A stretch of DNA of 64,000 bases from Linanthus parryae (lineage: Eukaryota > Streptophyta > Magnoliopsida > Ericales > Polemoniaceae): positions 65,332,991 through 65,396,990 of the forward strand of contig JALGPY010000003.1 in the NCBI GenBank assembly GCA_023055425.1. The letters are read 5' to 3'. Position 1 is the stretch's first letter; every line of letters begins with the position of its first letter. Of this stretch, positions 10,238 to 22,600 are shown one piece after another. The position numbers and the translations under genes were made by a program. Under the pieces are notes generated by a model that saw only the letters and a program-made list of their open reading frames with translations, did no database searches and was not told the origin of the DNA.

Positions 10238-10864
10238 TGTAGATAGTGCTTTCTGAGCTGACAGATCTTGGCCACGTGGCAACCATCCAGCACACCATAT
10301 TGTGCTCCACACGCACTGGATCACCAGCCGAGCTGATCCATGTGGGGGCTGCGAGACAGAGCCCTCGCACACCACCGCACGGGACTTGTAGGGACTTAGT
10401 GGTTTGGAGGCTAGAGTAAGCCCTGTCGCGTGCGAGCCAAGCCCGCACGCGACCTTTAGTAACTGTTTTGAGAGATTTATGGCACGAGCTCCATAAACCC
10501 GGTCAATCCGGTCAAACCCGGTCAACCTCATAACGATTCTGGTATTCGCGCATAACGTGCTGTAACGGTCCCTATATATGAGGACGAACGTGCCGTTGTG
10601 GTTAAGCTAATTAAGCCGCCATTAATGGGCGCATTAACCACACTACAACGGTCACGTTCCCTGCTATATATAGGACGTTAACATTTCCATACAAAGAAGA
10701 ACACACTTGCCATACGCGGAAGCTCTGCCAAACCTCTGTCTCTCTCTCAGACATTACTACTGCCTTACTCTCTCCCTACACACAACCCCACTCTTCCTGT
10801 GCGATCCCTGATCCTATACATACGGTGTACACGGAGGTCTCCCCGCCGGAATCTCTTGTGCACA
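10238..10864 (+). repeat. 5' LTR of the Tat element
   Basis: Runs from TGTAGATAGTG to CTTGTGCACA, 627 bp, nearly identical to 24626-25251. It contains two TATA-like boxes on either side of an inverted repeat (10571-10675). The C/T-rich leader with TCTCTCTC lies at about 10735-10760. Confidence 0.93.
10571..10675 (+). promoter_or_regulatory. Probable LTR promoter: hairpin between two TATA boxes
   Basis: TATA-like CTATATAT at 10572-10579 and CTATATATAGG at 10664-10674. Between them lies an imperfect inverted repeat: left arm from GAACGTGCCGTTGTGG at 10586, right arm to CAACGGTCACGTTC ending at 10659. The second TATA box lies about 190 bp before the LTR end, as expected for a U3 promoter. The same arrangement is in the 3' LTR (about 24959-25063). 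Promoter activity is inferred from the motifs. Confidence 0.5.
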
Positions 10865-10866
10865 TT

Positions 10867-10886
10867 TTGGTGAACCCGACGTGAAC
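10867..10886 (+). other. Probable primer binding site of the Tat element
   Basis: TGGTGAACCCGACGTGAAC begins three bases after the LTR end. TGG is the required complement of a tRNA CCA end. I could not assign the tRNA with confidence. Confidence 0.6.
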
Positions 10887-10904
10887 TTACCAGCAAAAGC
10901 AACC

Positions 10905-13517
10905 ATGTCTCAGGAGGATGATATCAGCAACAGATCGCCTTCCACCGAAACCGCCTCGGGAGAGGAAACCCGCCGTACTCCTACCACTCTCGGCGAGACA
11001 CCGACGCTAGAGTCTTTGGACACCACCGTCCAAAGTCAGGCAAAAGCTCTCAAAGCTCAGTCTGCGCAATTGGAACGGATCTTGGCCGTTCTGGGCACCC
11101 TTGCGCCAAATCCTTCGTCATCTACCGCCGTCCCTCAAGGAGGAGGAGCCCCTACTGCTCCGGGACTGGGAGTGTCAACCACACCTCCCAACCCTAATCT
11201 GCAGACTCCACCGGCGACTACGCAGTTGCCTTCGATTCAGGGGTCAACGGCTCAGATGTTGCCTCTCGCTGCTCACACTCCTCAGCCCTCGGCTTTGGCG
11301 TCTAACCCAACTCTGCAGTACCCTTTGCCTCCTCTAACGGCGATCTGGGGCAATGCGAGTAGCCAATATGTTCCCAATCCTTCGACGGCATATGTGTCGC
11401 CTCCGCCCGCGGCAACCCCTCCTTCAGCTACCGAAGGAAGCATTCCAGAGTGCATGACGTCTCTGCAGAAGCGCATGGACACTATTCTGGCTCACCAGTC
11501 ATTCTCGGATACCATTATCCCGAAGTTAGACAACGATCCACCTATTCCACGAGAGATCTATCTCATGCCTAACCCGGCGGGGTACAAGGCCCCTAAATGG
11601 GACAAGTTCGAAGATGTCAACGGAAACGCTCATGAGCATGTCATACGTTTCATCGATGTCATGGGACCATACGGAGCTGATCCCAAATTATTGATGCGAG
11701 AGTTCCCGAAATCTCTAGGGAACGTAGCGTACAAATGGTATCGAACGTTGGAAGCCGGATTCGTGAAGACTTGGGACGACATGGTCCAGAAGTTCTACAC
11801 CAAGTTCTTCCAGATGGAAGAAAAGGTGACGATGATCCATCTCTCGCGGATGTATCAGAAGCGCGAGGAGGACGGGATCACTTTCATCAAGAAATTCAGG
11901 GCGAAATCCTTGGAGTGCAAAGATCCGATGCTCGAAAGCCGGCTCGTTGAGATATGCCTGCAGTGCATGCGAGATGAATACAAAGGTATGCTCATCAATT
12001 TGCAAACACCTACGTTTTCAAAGCTAATCGAATGCACGAAGAACATTGAGCCTATAGTCGAGAGGCAGAAAAAGAAGAACGCTCCGGAGCGATCTTCGAG
12101 CGGCGCCACCTACAAGATCGGGAGATTCAGTTACAAGAGGGGACGCGAAGCTGAGGTCAATACAGTTTCACCCCAGAAGCAAGCGAAGGTTGTGAACTTC
12201 GACGTACCACCCCTACCATGCTCGGTAGAGGAGGCAAGCGACCTCTGCAGGCAGTGGCGCAAGGACGGTGTCCTACCGCCGCTCGAGAAAATACCCTCCA
12301 AGGAGATGGTGAGGGACCCTAAGTGGTGTGAGTACCACGGCAAGGTCATGCACCCCACAGCAGAATGTAAAAAGCTCAGGTTTACATTCGACCAGAAGAT
12401 GAAGAACGGCAAGTTGATCGTCAGCGATCACAGGAAGGACGTGCGCAATAATCCACTTCCTGCTCATACGGAGCAAGGCTCGAAAGGCAAAGAGGTTGCC
12501 ATGATCTCGATCGTCGACTTGGAAGAAGTCGCAGAGGATGGCCTACCCATCATTGCCGAGGTCCATGAAGACGAAGATTACAGCATGGACACGGAGGATG
12601 AACGTGCCGACCGGATGAAAGGGTCGCACGGCTTCAGCAGATTCTTCGACGAGATGAATTTCTCAGAGAAATGCCGGACAGAAATGACGAAAGCGATCTT
12701 AAGGATAGCAGAGGACTATGAGGAGGATCTTGTAGTCTCCAACGGGAAAGTCATCAGGGCGTCTCGCTCTACAGAAAAGATTATGACCTTTTCTGCCAGC
12801 GACAAGAAGACAGATGCGAGCCATCAGAGGCCTCTGTACGTGACAGCCGTCATCAACGGCGTCGAGTTCAAACGAGCATTCGTCGATGGAGGGGCAGCGG
12901 TCAACGTCGTTTCGCTCCACACACTGAAGCTAGCAGGGATCCCCGAGCACAAGATCGTCAGGCGTCCATCTCCGCTGATGGGATTCGGAAGCGACTCTAG
13001 AATGACGATCGGATGGATCCGCCTGGGCTTTCAGATTGGCAGAATCAAGTGCTCAGCAAAGTTCTATGTCATCGACGCGAACACCAAATATCACATTATC
13101 ATAGGTCGAGCCTAGATTCATCACTTCGACGCAGTTCCTTCGACGGCTCACCAGGTTATGAAAGCTATCTGGAACGACAGAATAGTCGAGATACCGGCTT
13201 CGACGAATCCATTCAACTTGGATGAAGCACATCTTAGCGAGGCAGTATGGTTCACCGAGATGGCGGACGAGCAAACACCGGGACCATTCAACCCTACTCC
13301 TTTGCCTCTCTGGGAGGACATCAAGGACCAGTCACCTGCGGGAGTAATGGTGACAAGGGAAGATGCCAAGGAAAAGCCGCCTACACGCGAAGAGGCGCCG
13401 CGTATCGCATACCATCGAAAAAATGTGTATACTCTGAAGAGAATCGCAAAGCATGACCCCGAAGGCAAGGAGATAGAGAGCTTCTACGCCAATGGGAAGA
13501 AATGCTATCGCATATGA
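10905..13517 (+). pseudogene. Gag-protease of the Tat element, one internal stop plus terminal stop
   Basis: The start is the ATG at 10905 in ACCATGTCT; the open frame extends upstream to 10881 only through a GTG. The N-terminal third is Pro/Ser/Thr-rich. The gag core is at about 11580-12070, followed by a basic region and a single zinc-knuckle-like segment (WCEYHGKVMHPTAEC, 12325-12370). The aspartic protease has its active site as FVDGGA near 12880-12900 and the family's HIIIGR block at about 13090-13105. A TAG at 13112-13114 stands where a Trp/Leu codon is usual after GRP; the same frame stays open beyond it to 13517. Gag builds the particle and protease cleaves it. The TAG is probably a recent mutation. 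Confidence 0.88.
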
Positions 13518-13529
13518 AGGTGCGCGGGG

Positions 13530-16500
13530 ATGTCCTCACACGGGCATGGGGATGTCCCTGGGCAAATCAATCAAATCGAGCAAATTGCGCTGACGGAAAA
13601 GCCAACACAGTACACTCCAGACGAGAAACTCAAAGAAGCGCCTGAATGCATGGAAGACAGGCCCAGACCACAAAAGCAAGAGCTAAAGGAAGTGTTCCTC
13701 AGCCCGAACGAGGAAAAGAAAAGGCCAGTCTTTCTAAGTGCGGACCTCACAAGCGAGGAGGAGCAAGGACTGCTACAACTCCTAACTGAATACAAGGATG
13801 TGTTCGCATGGGAGTATGACGAGATGCCAGGTCTGGATACAAGCATCACTATGCACCGCTTAGACATCATTCCAGGGTCTAAGCCGATAAAGCAGAGCAC
13901 AAGAAGCTTCAGGCCGGAGCTTAACGTGAAAATCAAGCAGAAGATTGTCAAACTCCTGGATAGCCAAGTTCATAGAGCCGAATCATCATCCCACATGGCT
14001 GGCCAACATCGTGCCAGTGGTGAAAAAGAACGGACAGCTTCGCATCTGTGTGGACTTCCGGGATCTCAATCGCTTCTGCCCCAAGGACGATTTCCCACTA
14101 CCCAACATCGATTTGCTTATTGATTCAACAGCGGGCCACCGCATGTTCAGTTTCATGGATGGTTTCAGCGGGTACAACCAGATCAAGATGGACCCCGAAG
14201 ACGCGCGGAAAACTGCATTCATCACCCCGGTGGGGGTGTTCAACTACACAGTGATGCCGTTCGGTCTCAAAAACGCGGGTGCAACCTATCAGCGCGCCAT
14301 GATGGCTCTGTTCCACGACATAATGCATAAAGAAGTGGAATTCTATGTGGATGACCTGGTTGTTAAATCCAAGCAGGAAGCAGATCACCTCGCGGATTTA
14401 CAGATAGTGTTCAGTAGGTGCAGACGCTTTCAGCTGAAGATGAATCCCATGAAGTGCGCATTCGGGGTAACATCAGGGAAATTCTTGGGATGCGTGGTTC
14501 ATCGCCAGGGGATCGAGCTTGACCCTGCGAAAGTGTCAGCTATCACTGGCATGACACCGCCCCATAACCAAAGTGCCTTGAAAACATTCTTGGGAAAGCT
14601 ATCATATCTGCGAAGATTCATCCCAGCGATTGCAGAAATCACCTGCTGTTTTAGTGCTCTTCTCAAGAAAGACGCCGTATACAGCTGGACTCCAGAGCAC
14701 GAAGTTGCGTTCAAAAAGCTGAAGGATTTGCTGACGTCCTCAAAAATAATGATCGCACCTCAATTGGGATCACCGCTTCTGCTATATCTGACATCAACAT
14801 GGAAATCCTTAGGAGCACTCTTGGCTCAGGAGTACGAAGGCCAGGAAAGGCCTATCTACTACATCTCTCGCATTGTGCAGCCTGCTGAATCAAGGTACAC
14901 AGACATCGAACGTCATTGCCTTGCCCTATTCTTTGTGATAGAGAAGTTGAAACACTATTTTGCATCACACAAAGTAGTAGTGGTCACCAAGAGCGACCCC
15001 ATACGATATTTGCTAACTCACACTACTCCAGGCGGGAGATTGGCGAAATGGTACATGACCATCTCTCAATATGATATCACATGCGTGCGACCGCGAGCGA
15101 TCAAGTCGCAGGCGGTAGCAGATCTGTTGGCGCAGTTCCCCGACAACAGCCACGAGCCCATGATCGAGGAAGAGCTCGAAGGCTCTGAAATCTATGCAAT
15201 CGACGTGCCCTATTGGACGCTCCACTTCGACGGCTCGTCAACAAGGAAAGGTGGAGGCATTGGGATAGTCTTGACCAAACCAGATGGGGAGGTCATACAG
15301 ATGTCCGCAAAGCTCAACTTCGCAGTCACAAACAATGAAGCGGAATATGAGGCTCTCATCGCGGGGCTCCGTGCGGCGAAAGCTTTGGAAGTAAGCAATC
15401 TAACGGTCATGGGAGACTCCAAGTTGATCGTTAAGCAAGCCTCGGGCGAGTACGGTTTGAAGGAGATCAACCTTCTGTCTTACCGCACCCTAGTACAAAA
15501 GCTGGTACAGCAATTCTGTGATGTGAGGTACGAGCACAAACCCCGAGCAGACAACAGGCATGCGGACGCTTTGGCTACTTTGGGATCCAAGGTCAGTACA
15601 GACAAATGTCCCGCAAAGATCTCCATCGAAGTGCGAACGTCGTCAGCATTGACAGAAGATGCGTGCGACAGCGAACACATGGAGGACACGGACTGGAGAA
15701 AAGCAATCTTACAAGCTATCGCAGAAGGTACAAGCAGTGAAAGCTGGGCACTCACCAAGGGGTACTGCATACATGATAACACCCTCTATTACAAGGGTCC
15801 CGGCGGAATACTCATGCGATGCATCTCCGAGCGAGAGGGACAACTGTTGTTAGAAAAGATTCACCAACATGCTTGCGGAGAAAGCGAGGTGTCAATCTAC
15901 CGGAAGGCTCAGAGATATGGCATTCATTGGCCAGACATGTCAACAGCCGCGGCCCTGATACAAGGGAAGTGCGAGAGTTGCGCACTAATCAAAGATTCTC
16001 TACTCATCGCTCTAACTGATGACGACACGGATTGGAGGAAGCCACTCTTTGATTTTCTCACCCAGGGCACCGTGCCCGAATCGAGAAAAGAAGCCGAGAA
16101 ATTGAAAAGGAAGGCATCTCGATACGTAGTACAGGAAAACCTGCTTTGGCGAAGAGGTCACGAGGGCAACTTGCTGCGATGTCTAGACAGCAGAGAAGCA
16201 CAAGAAGTTATGGACCTTTCTCATCAGGTGGAACACCAAGGAGGTGCGAAATTATGCAGGCAGCTCCTCTCAATTGGATATTTCTGGCCCACGATGGAGG
16301 TCGATTGCCGCACTAAAGTACGACGCTCCCAAGAGTGCCAATTCAAAGGAAATCTAGTGCACGCTCCCGCCGTGGATTTACATGCATTAGGAACACCATG
16401 GCCATTTCACACATGGGCTCTAGACTTCATCGGTCCCATCCGACCAATGTCACACGGGAATCATTTTATTCTCACTGCAACTGAGCTATTCACCAAATGG

Positions 16501-17256
16501 GTGGAGGCAATACCACTCAAGACGGCAAATGCGCTAGCTGTGGTCAACTTCATTCAAGGAAACATTATATGCAGGTTCGGAATCCCAAACGCCATTCTTT
16601 CAGATAACGGTACTCCCTTTGTTAATCGCCAGGTACCTTCGAAGTTAGCGGAGTACAACATCAGGCAGATATGTTTACCCCTTATTACCCCGAAGGGGAA
16701 CGGACAAGCCGAAGCGACCAACAAAACGCTATTGAGGATTTTGAGCAAGATGGTCGCAGATGACCACAAGAAGTGGGCTGACTCTCTAAGCATAGCTCTG
16801 TGGGCCTACCGAACTTCTCCAAGGACACCCACGGGGGCCTCACCGTTCCTACTATGCTATGGGGCCGAGGCCGTGGTACCTGCGGAGGTGTGAGTCAATT
16901 CGGCAAGACTGGCCTTCCACGCACTCTACGAAAATCAACGTGATCATGACTTAGTCTTGCTGAAGGAAAAGCGAGAACAAGCCAAGAGGACCAACAAGCG
17001 GTATCAAGAAAGAATCGCTCGCGCTTACAATAAGACGGTCCAGCGAAGAGATTTCGCAGTTGGAGACTTGGTCTTGCGCGCATCTGACCACTGTATGCGA
17101 GAAGCGGCTCACCCAAAATTCGCAGCCAATTGGGAAGGACCCTTCGAAGTCACATAAGTCTTTGACAGTGGCTACTGCAGCATACAAAGGTTGCACGGTA
17201 CAACCTCAACCCCGAGTTCAGTCAACATGCGCTGGATTAAGAAGTACTATCCCTGA
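13530..17256 (+). pseudogene. Pol of the Tat element: RT, two RNase H domains, duplicated zinc module, integrase
   Basis: The same frame as gag runs from 13530 to about 13966, where the RT start shifts by one base to the frame that holds to 17256. RT has DFRDLNRFCPKDDFPLP (about 14050-14100) and the catalytic FYVDD (14341-14355). The first RNase H follows (about 14800-15140). A second, archaeal-type RNase H begins FDGSS near 15226 and includes NNEAEYEAL and GDSK. Two DTDWRK-led zinc-binding modules follow (about 15690-15985 and 16020-16340), then the integrase core with Asp (LDFIGP, about 16420), Asp (SDNGT, about 16600) and Glu (GQAEATN, about 16700). Stops at 16891 and 17155 interrupt the C-terminal tail, which ends RWIKKYYP before TGA at 17254. 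It supplies cDNA synthesis and integration when intact; this copy is not. Confidence 0.9.
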
Positions 17257-17456
17257 CTTCTCTCATTTCATGCGTTTTATTATAACGTCGCATAATGTCT
17301 TGCATGACTATGATTTACACGACCTCCTCTCCCATATGAGAGGATTGTAATCTCATCTCTCCCATATGAGAGCGTTATAATAAGAAAATTCTCCCAAACG
17401 AGAAACTTCATATTTCTGGATGTCAATTTTACTTTGTTATAACTGTTAACAATGAA

Positions 17457-18126
17457 TTATCCGCTACAATAGCAATCCGCAAATGCGATCTTAATTGATC
17501 ATCTAAGCCTATCTGTTACGATAGCAGCCTATGCAAATGCGATCTTAATTGATCATCTAAGCCTATCTGTTACGATAGCAGCCTATGCAAATGCGATCTT
17601 AATTGATCATCTAAGCCTATCTGTTACGATAGCAGCCTATGCAAATGCGATCTTAATTGATCATCTAAGCCTATCTGTTACGATAGCAGCCTATGCAAAT
17701 GCGATCTTAATTGATCATCTAAGCCTATCTGTTACGATAGCAGCCTATGCAAATGCGATCTTAATTGATCATCTAAGCCTATCTGCTACGATAGCAGCCT
17801 ATGCAAATGCGATCTTAATTGATCATCTAAGCCTATCTGTTACGATAGCAGCCTATGCAAATGCGATCTTAATTGATCATCTAAGCCTATCTGTTACGAT
17901 AGCAGCCTATGCAAATGCGATCTTAATTGATCATTAAAGCCTATCTGTTACGATAGCAACTCATGCAAAAAACGATCTTAATTGATCTTCTAAAGCCTAT
18001 CTGTTACGATAGCAACTCATGCGAAAACCGATCTTAATTGATCTACTAAAGCCTATCTGCTACGATAGCAATATTGTGCAAAATGATCCTAAGTGATCTA
18101 CAAAGGTCTATCTGATATGATAGCAC
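17457..18126 (+). repeat. 54-bp tandem repeat in the Tat 3' region
   Basis: About twelve head-to-tail units. Clean units start (GCCTATCTGTTACG) at 17507, 17561, 17615, 17669, 17723, 17777, 17831 and 17885, exactly 54 bp apart; those at both edges are degenerate and of about 55-56 bp. Each unit has a small inverted repeat CTATC-TGTTAC-GATAG and a second near-palindrome GATCTTAATTGATC. Tandem repeats in the 3' region of Tat/Ogre-type elements are known to seed satellite DNA. Confidence 0.95.
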
Positions 18127-19610
18127 TTGAATCTGAAAGCAGATCACAAGCCCATCCGCCAAGGTGGCACAGCTGCGAAAACACGATCTCGAACGATCTA
18201 GTGAATCATCTGCGAATTCATATGGCAGATAGCAAAAGCGAAACATGTATGTAGCATTATGCCAGGCGAAATATGCCGAAACGCATGCGATGTTGTATTT
18301 TGTTGTAACAAACAGCAGATAATACAAAAGGCTATTTATCATTATGAGTCGAAAAGACTTACAATTTATCTGTCTAGATAGCAGCTTACAAGCGAAAAAG
18401 CTCAAATCTAACTACACAGCCAACATGGCTTACAATACATTCGAAAAGTAGCTTACAAGCGAGAAGTAACACATCGAGGGAATCCTGATTGAGAAAGGAT
18501 GAACCCACCGGTCCTAACACCGGCTACGCAATACGCAGATCTGCGGCCAAAGATCTATAGCAAAAGGGATGCTGCTGCGAAGAGATCAACTCGTCATTCG
18601 CTACGTCCCTAGCGGCAAGATCTGGGTAACGGTACGTCCACGACCCCAAGAGGTGACAAAGGCCTCTGTCTGATCAAGATAGGCACCGGAGGAACCTCCT
18701 GTTCCGGCGTATGCCACCGTGCAAAACAGGGGAAGCAGTCATTCCTCTGGTGATGGGTTCCTTGTCATGATAGACAAGGGCATTGACGAGCCTCCTGAGT
18801 TCAAGAACGAAGAGGCAAGAAATCCTCCACCAGGGATGCTGGAGGAGAATTCCGCCGTTCATTACGAGACGGTAGCACGGTCACTTCGGCGCTGCACCTC
18901 ACCGGGAGGCGACCGGAAACATGACCTGCAAACATAATACACGAAGAAAATTCTTCGAACACACATGAGATATCATCTCCATCTTCTTTATGTTGGTTAT
19001 AAAGAGCAATATTCCTCATAAAGTGGATCTTGGAAACTATTTCTATAGCACAAAGTGCAAACTCAGGATTCACAACTTGAAGTTGCCATGAATCAACGAA
19101 AAACAAGCGTTGAAGCCAGCAGTTGTAAGGACTCACGGCAAAGCACATTTTTGGGATGAAGAACCCAAATGGCAAAGACAGGGTTTATATAGACCCTGTG
19201 GAGACTCTTCAGTTGCCAAAGATGAGTCAGCAGAATTCGAAAAGAGGGTAAGGTCAATCACTTACGCCTTGAAAAGCGGTAACGATCAATTACCCTACTA
19301 AAGGCTACGACGATTCAGTTGCGTATCCTAATAAATGACGGATGGTCATGATTCAGATGGACTTACCAACGAAAGCGTGCTTATCTGCCGAGAAATTAGC
19401 GCGAAAATCAAGCAGAGTATCAATTGCTGATGTCATAATTGGATATGCACAGAGATATCCTATCAAATCCCGGAAAGGGAAAAACGGGCAAGTTGATTCT
19501 TGTTGTTAAAAAAAAAAGAGGGGAGAAACCCTAGCAACATTACATTAATGTTTTCAAACATTAAATTAATGTTCCAACTATTTCCTTGCTATTTTTCAAA
19601 ATTCGAAAAG
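18127..19610. other. Tat spacer between tandem repeat and antisense gene
   Basis: No protein is supported on either strand. The minus-strand frame at 18801-19175 and the short plus-strand frames show no family signature. The last part (19500-19610) is the 3' flank of the antisense gene, with an A-rich run at 19506-19516. Confidence 0.5.
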
Positions 19611-22600
19611 TCAAAGCAAATTCTTGATCAAGGAGTCATGGGGCGCGAACTGATGGCTCAGCTTCTCTACTTGCTCCACTTCTTGTTTCAGTTGCTCGCA
19701 CCTGGCATTCATCTCATGATAGAGCTTCAGAGCTTCGTCAACCTTTTGCTTTTGCTGCTCCACCTTCTGCTTCTCGGCTGCGAGGTTCTGGTGGCCGAGC
19801 TTCAAAGTTACGGCTGCGCGAATCAGAGTAACTCTTTTCATAAGAAATCTGAAACCCAGCCTGCCTTGAACTTTGGTCAGGAGATTTTGGCACATGCCAC
19901 AAAGCAATTCGGCACTCTGTACAGAAATGGTCGCAGGCGTAGCCGCAGACAGCTGCTCCAAAATCCAAATGGCTTCAGTAAGAAACAGCCTCCTGTCGAA
20001 GGGCCCTATCTCCAGAGATCTCACAAATGATTGGGGGTAGGTGAGGCGCATCCGAACTACCCAGTCCACATCAGTTTGCTTCAAACCTAAAGCGATGTCA
20101 AAGCTAAGTTATGATGTCAAACTCGCAAGTGAATAATGCGAGGTGCGAACAGTAAATATCTACGTACCAGTTCCTTCTAGAATCTCATGAAGAGAAGGAA
20201 TGCGCGCTGCTGGGGTGGTCGAAGACTGTCCTCGCTCCATAGCTCTCCTGTCGGCTGCGAGCTCTGACCTCTCGTAGTCAGGAGGAAGAGTGTAGGCCAC
20301 ACCAGCTGCGACTGCATTCCCAACCTGCGAGCCCCAAAAGCTCCACGCGGGAATAGGTTCCACTGACTCAGTCATCGCCGGAGGCGAAGTGACAGCCGAA
20401 GCCGCTTGCCGAGGGACGCTCTCAGATGCGGAAGCATCAGCAGCACTTGTTCTTACTTCCTCAGCGCCAGTATGGGCATCTTCATCCATTAGCACAGCAT
20501 CAGCTTCAACATCATCAGAAAGTTCGATGATGTTCTCGAGAGGCTCATCTGCGTGTCCAGTAGCTGCAACGGGCTTCTCGGTATGGGGGCTCGGAATCGG
20601 AACGTAGGACGCAGAAGGCTGACTTCTCTGCTCCAGCGCAGGTTCCTCAGCATTGCCTGCGACACAAAATGCGATGGTATGAGGTAACTCGCATTGAATG
20701 ATATTTTACTATCTTTGCTAAAGCTAAGAGCAAGCACCTCCACGCGAGGGTGGGATTGATGTATCTTCGTCATACACTAAAGACGTGGAACCATGTCCTA
20801 TTAGTGTGTCCTCATTAAGCAAGTCTTTAAAGGGAGCGTGACCTGGGATGCGAAGAAACCAGTCATGATCCTGTTTCAAGTTGCTCAGGTCTAGCAATCG
20901 CTCAAATGATTACCTGAAGGTTCTCCGCACTTGTCTACTAGCCAACGGCGAATGTCAGCCTTTGACACACCATGCTTTAACGCACCCACAATAACATCTC
21001 TATAAGTTACTGCGAGGTTGAAGATCTCACCTTTATCGCTGCCTGCGATTTCTTCAAAGTCCGCTTGGGCTTGCTCCAGGGCTGCTGCATCCTCTTCTGG
21101 AATCGCATCCTCCTCCTCAGCCTGGGGAGTCACTACTTCGGGGAGCACATCTTCCTCGTCAACTGGACGCACTAAGTCGTCAACATGCTGATCTTCACAC
21201 ACGCTCGAGCTCCTCTTCTTCCCGCTGCCTTCTTCTCTCAGCAGCTTCCGCGGCTGTCTTTCGGGACTCAGCAAGAACGTCCTCGCTTATGGGATCGTCT
21301 GGAATGCCAGAATGGGTATCTATCTTTTGTCTCTTGGCCAATAGGACACCGATGATCTCATCATCATCATCATCTGCGAAGATATAATTGGTGTAAGAAA
21401 AAAATTACAAAAGAATTAGGATAATGAGAAAAAAGACGCGACGGAGGTACCTCCTGATTCTTCCTCATGCATCATCACTGTTCTTTCTTCTTCTTCATCA
21501 CTTTCTCTGGGCTCCTGCCTCTCTCCTTCTTCCTCTTGGTTGAATGGAACGAAAGTCTCAACTGCGAGCTCTTTTCGCACTTTGCTGGGCATGCGACCTT
21601 TGCCTTTGTCCTTGACAGAAAGGGACCTCGCCGGAGGAGAAGTTGGGGCACTTCTAGGGGAAGAAATTGTAATTCCCTTTTGCCTGTGTCTCTTCACTCT
21701 CGGCGCCGCAGTCGCTGGAGGGGACGGATCATCCCCGGGAGGAGACGAGGCCGGAGCATTGTCTATCAGCGAGTCAGCAAAAGCATTCATGACTGCGCGA
21801 ATTTTGGTTTCAACCTCAGGGTCCATCCTCCATGCTAGCAGAAACGACTGCTTTTGTCTTCTGGTGGCAACAATGGTGTTAACCAATGACTTGGAGCGAT
21901 CACCAGATGCGAATCTCCGCACATGACACTACAGCAAACAGTACAGAATAAAGGCGTCAGCATAAGGAATTCAAGAAGCTTAACGCACGCGGGAAAAATT
22001 GCTTACCTCAGCAAATGCCTTGCTGTATTTGACGACATGCGTGTCGCCCTTCTTAACTGCGGCGACCTTCTCCTTCAGAATGATGTCAGGACACAAATGG
22101 TTCTCACGATCCAACAGTGAGTAGCAATTATATTCAGACTCGCTCAGGCTGCAATTGGGGCGAAACGGAAAAGAATTTCTCTTGATCAAGGGAGCTCTAC
22201 TTGGCTGCGCGGCCGACTGCGTCTCAATCCTCGTCTGCTGGGCGACCCAGTATGCAAGCCAGTTCTGAGAACAACCACCCTCGCGGGTCCCTGCAGGCTG
22301 CTCAAAGGGAAGATTATTCATGAATACTGTCTTGCACTCCTTTGTTAGCAAGCGCTTATAGCAACCTCTGATAATGGACTAGGGCCAGATTGATGGTGCC
22401 ACTGCATCGAAGCCGAACTGGGGAGAAACTCGAGTGGGGTCAACATCCACGGTAATCCTCTCGTACCTTGGCGCGAGCTCACGAATATGCTCTGCGAGGG
22501 CAGGAAGGGAACCTCGTAGACACTAGCAAAAGAACTCGCGATAGCGCTCATGGAAATGCGATCCCTCTTCAAAGAGAAGCTCTTCTGAGAAGACAACACC

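Noticed and set aside
17457..18126. CRISPR-like array
   Set aside because: The repeats are contiguous 54-bp units without unique spacers, inside a plant retrotransposon.
20881..20913. A fifth intron in the antisense gene near 20.9 kb
   Set aside because: GT-AG-like sites exist but would give an intron of only 23 bases; a single-base frame change explains the reading better.
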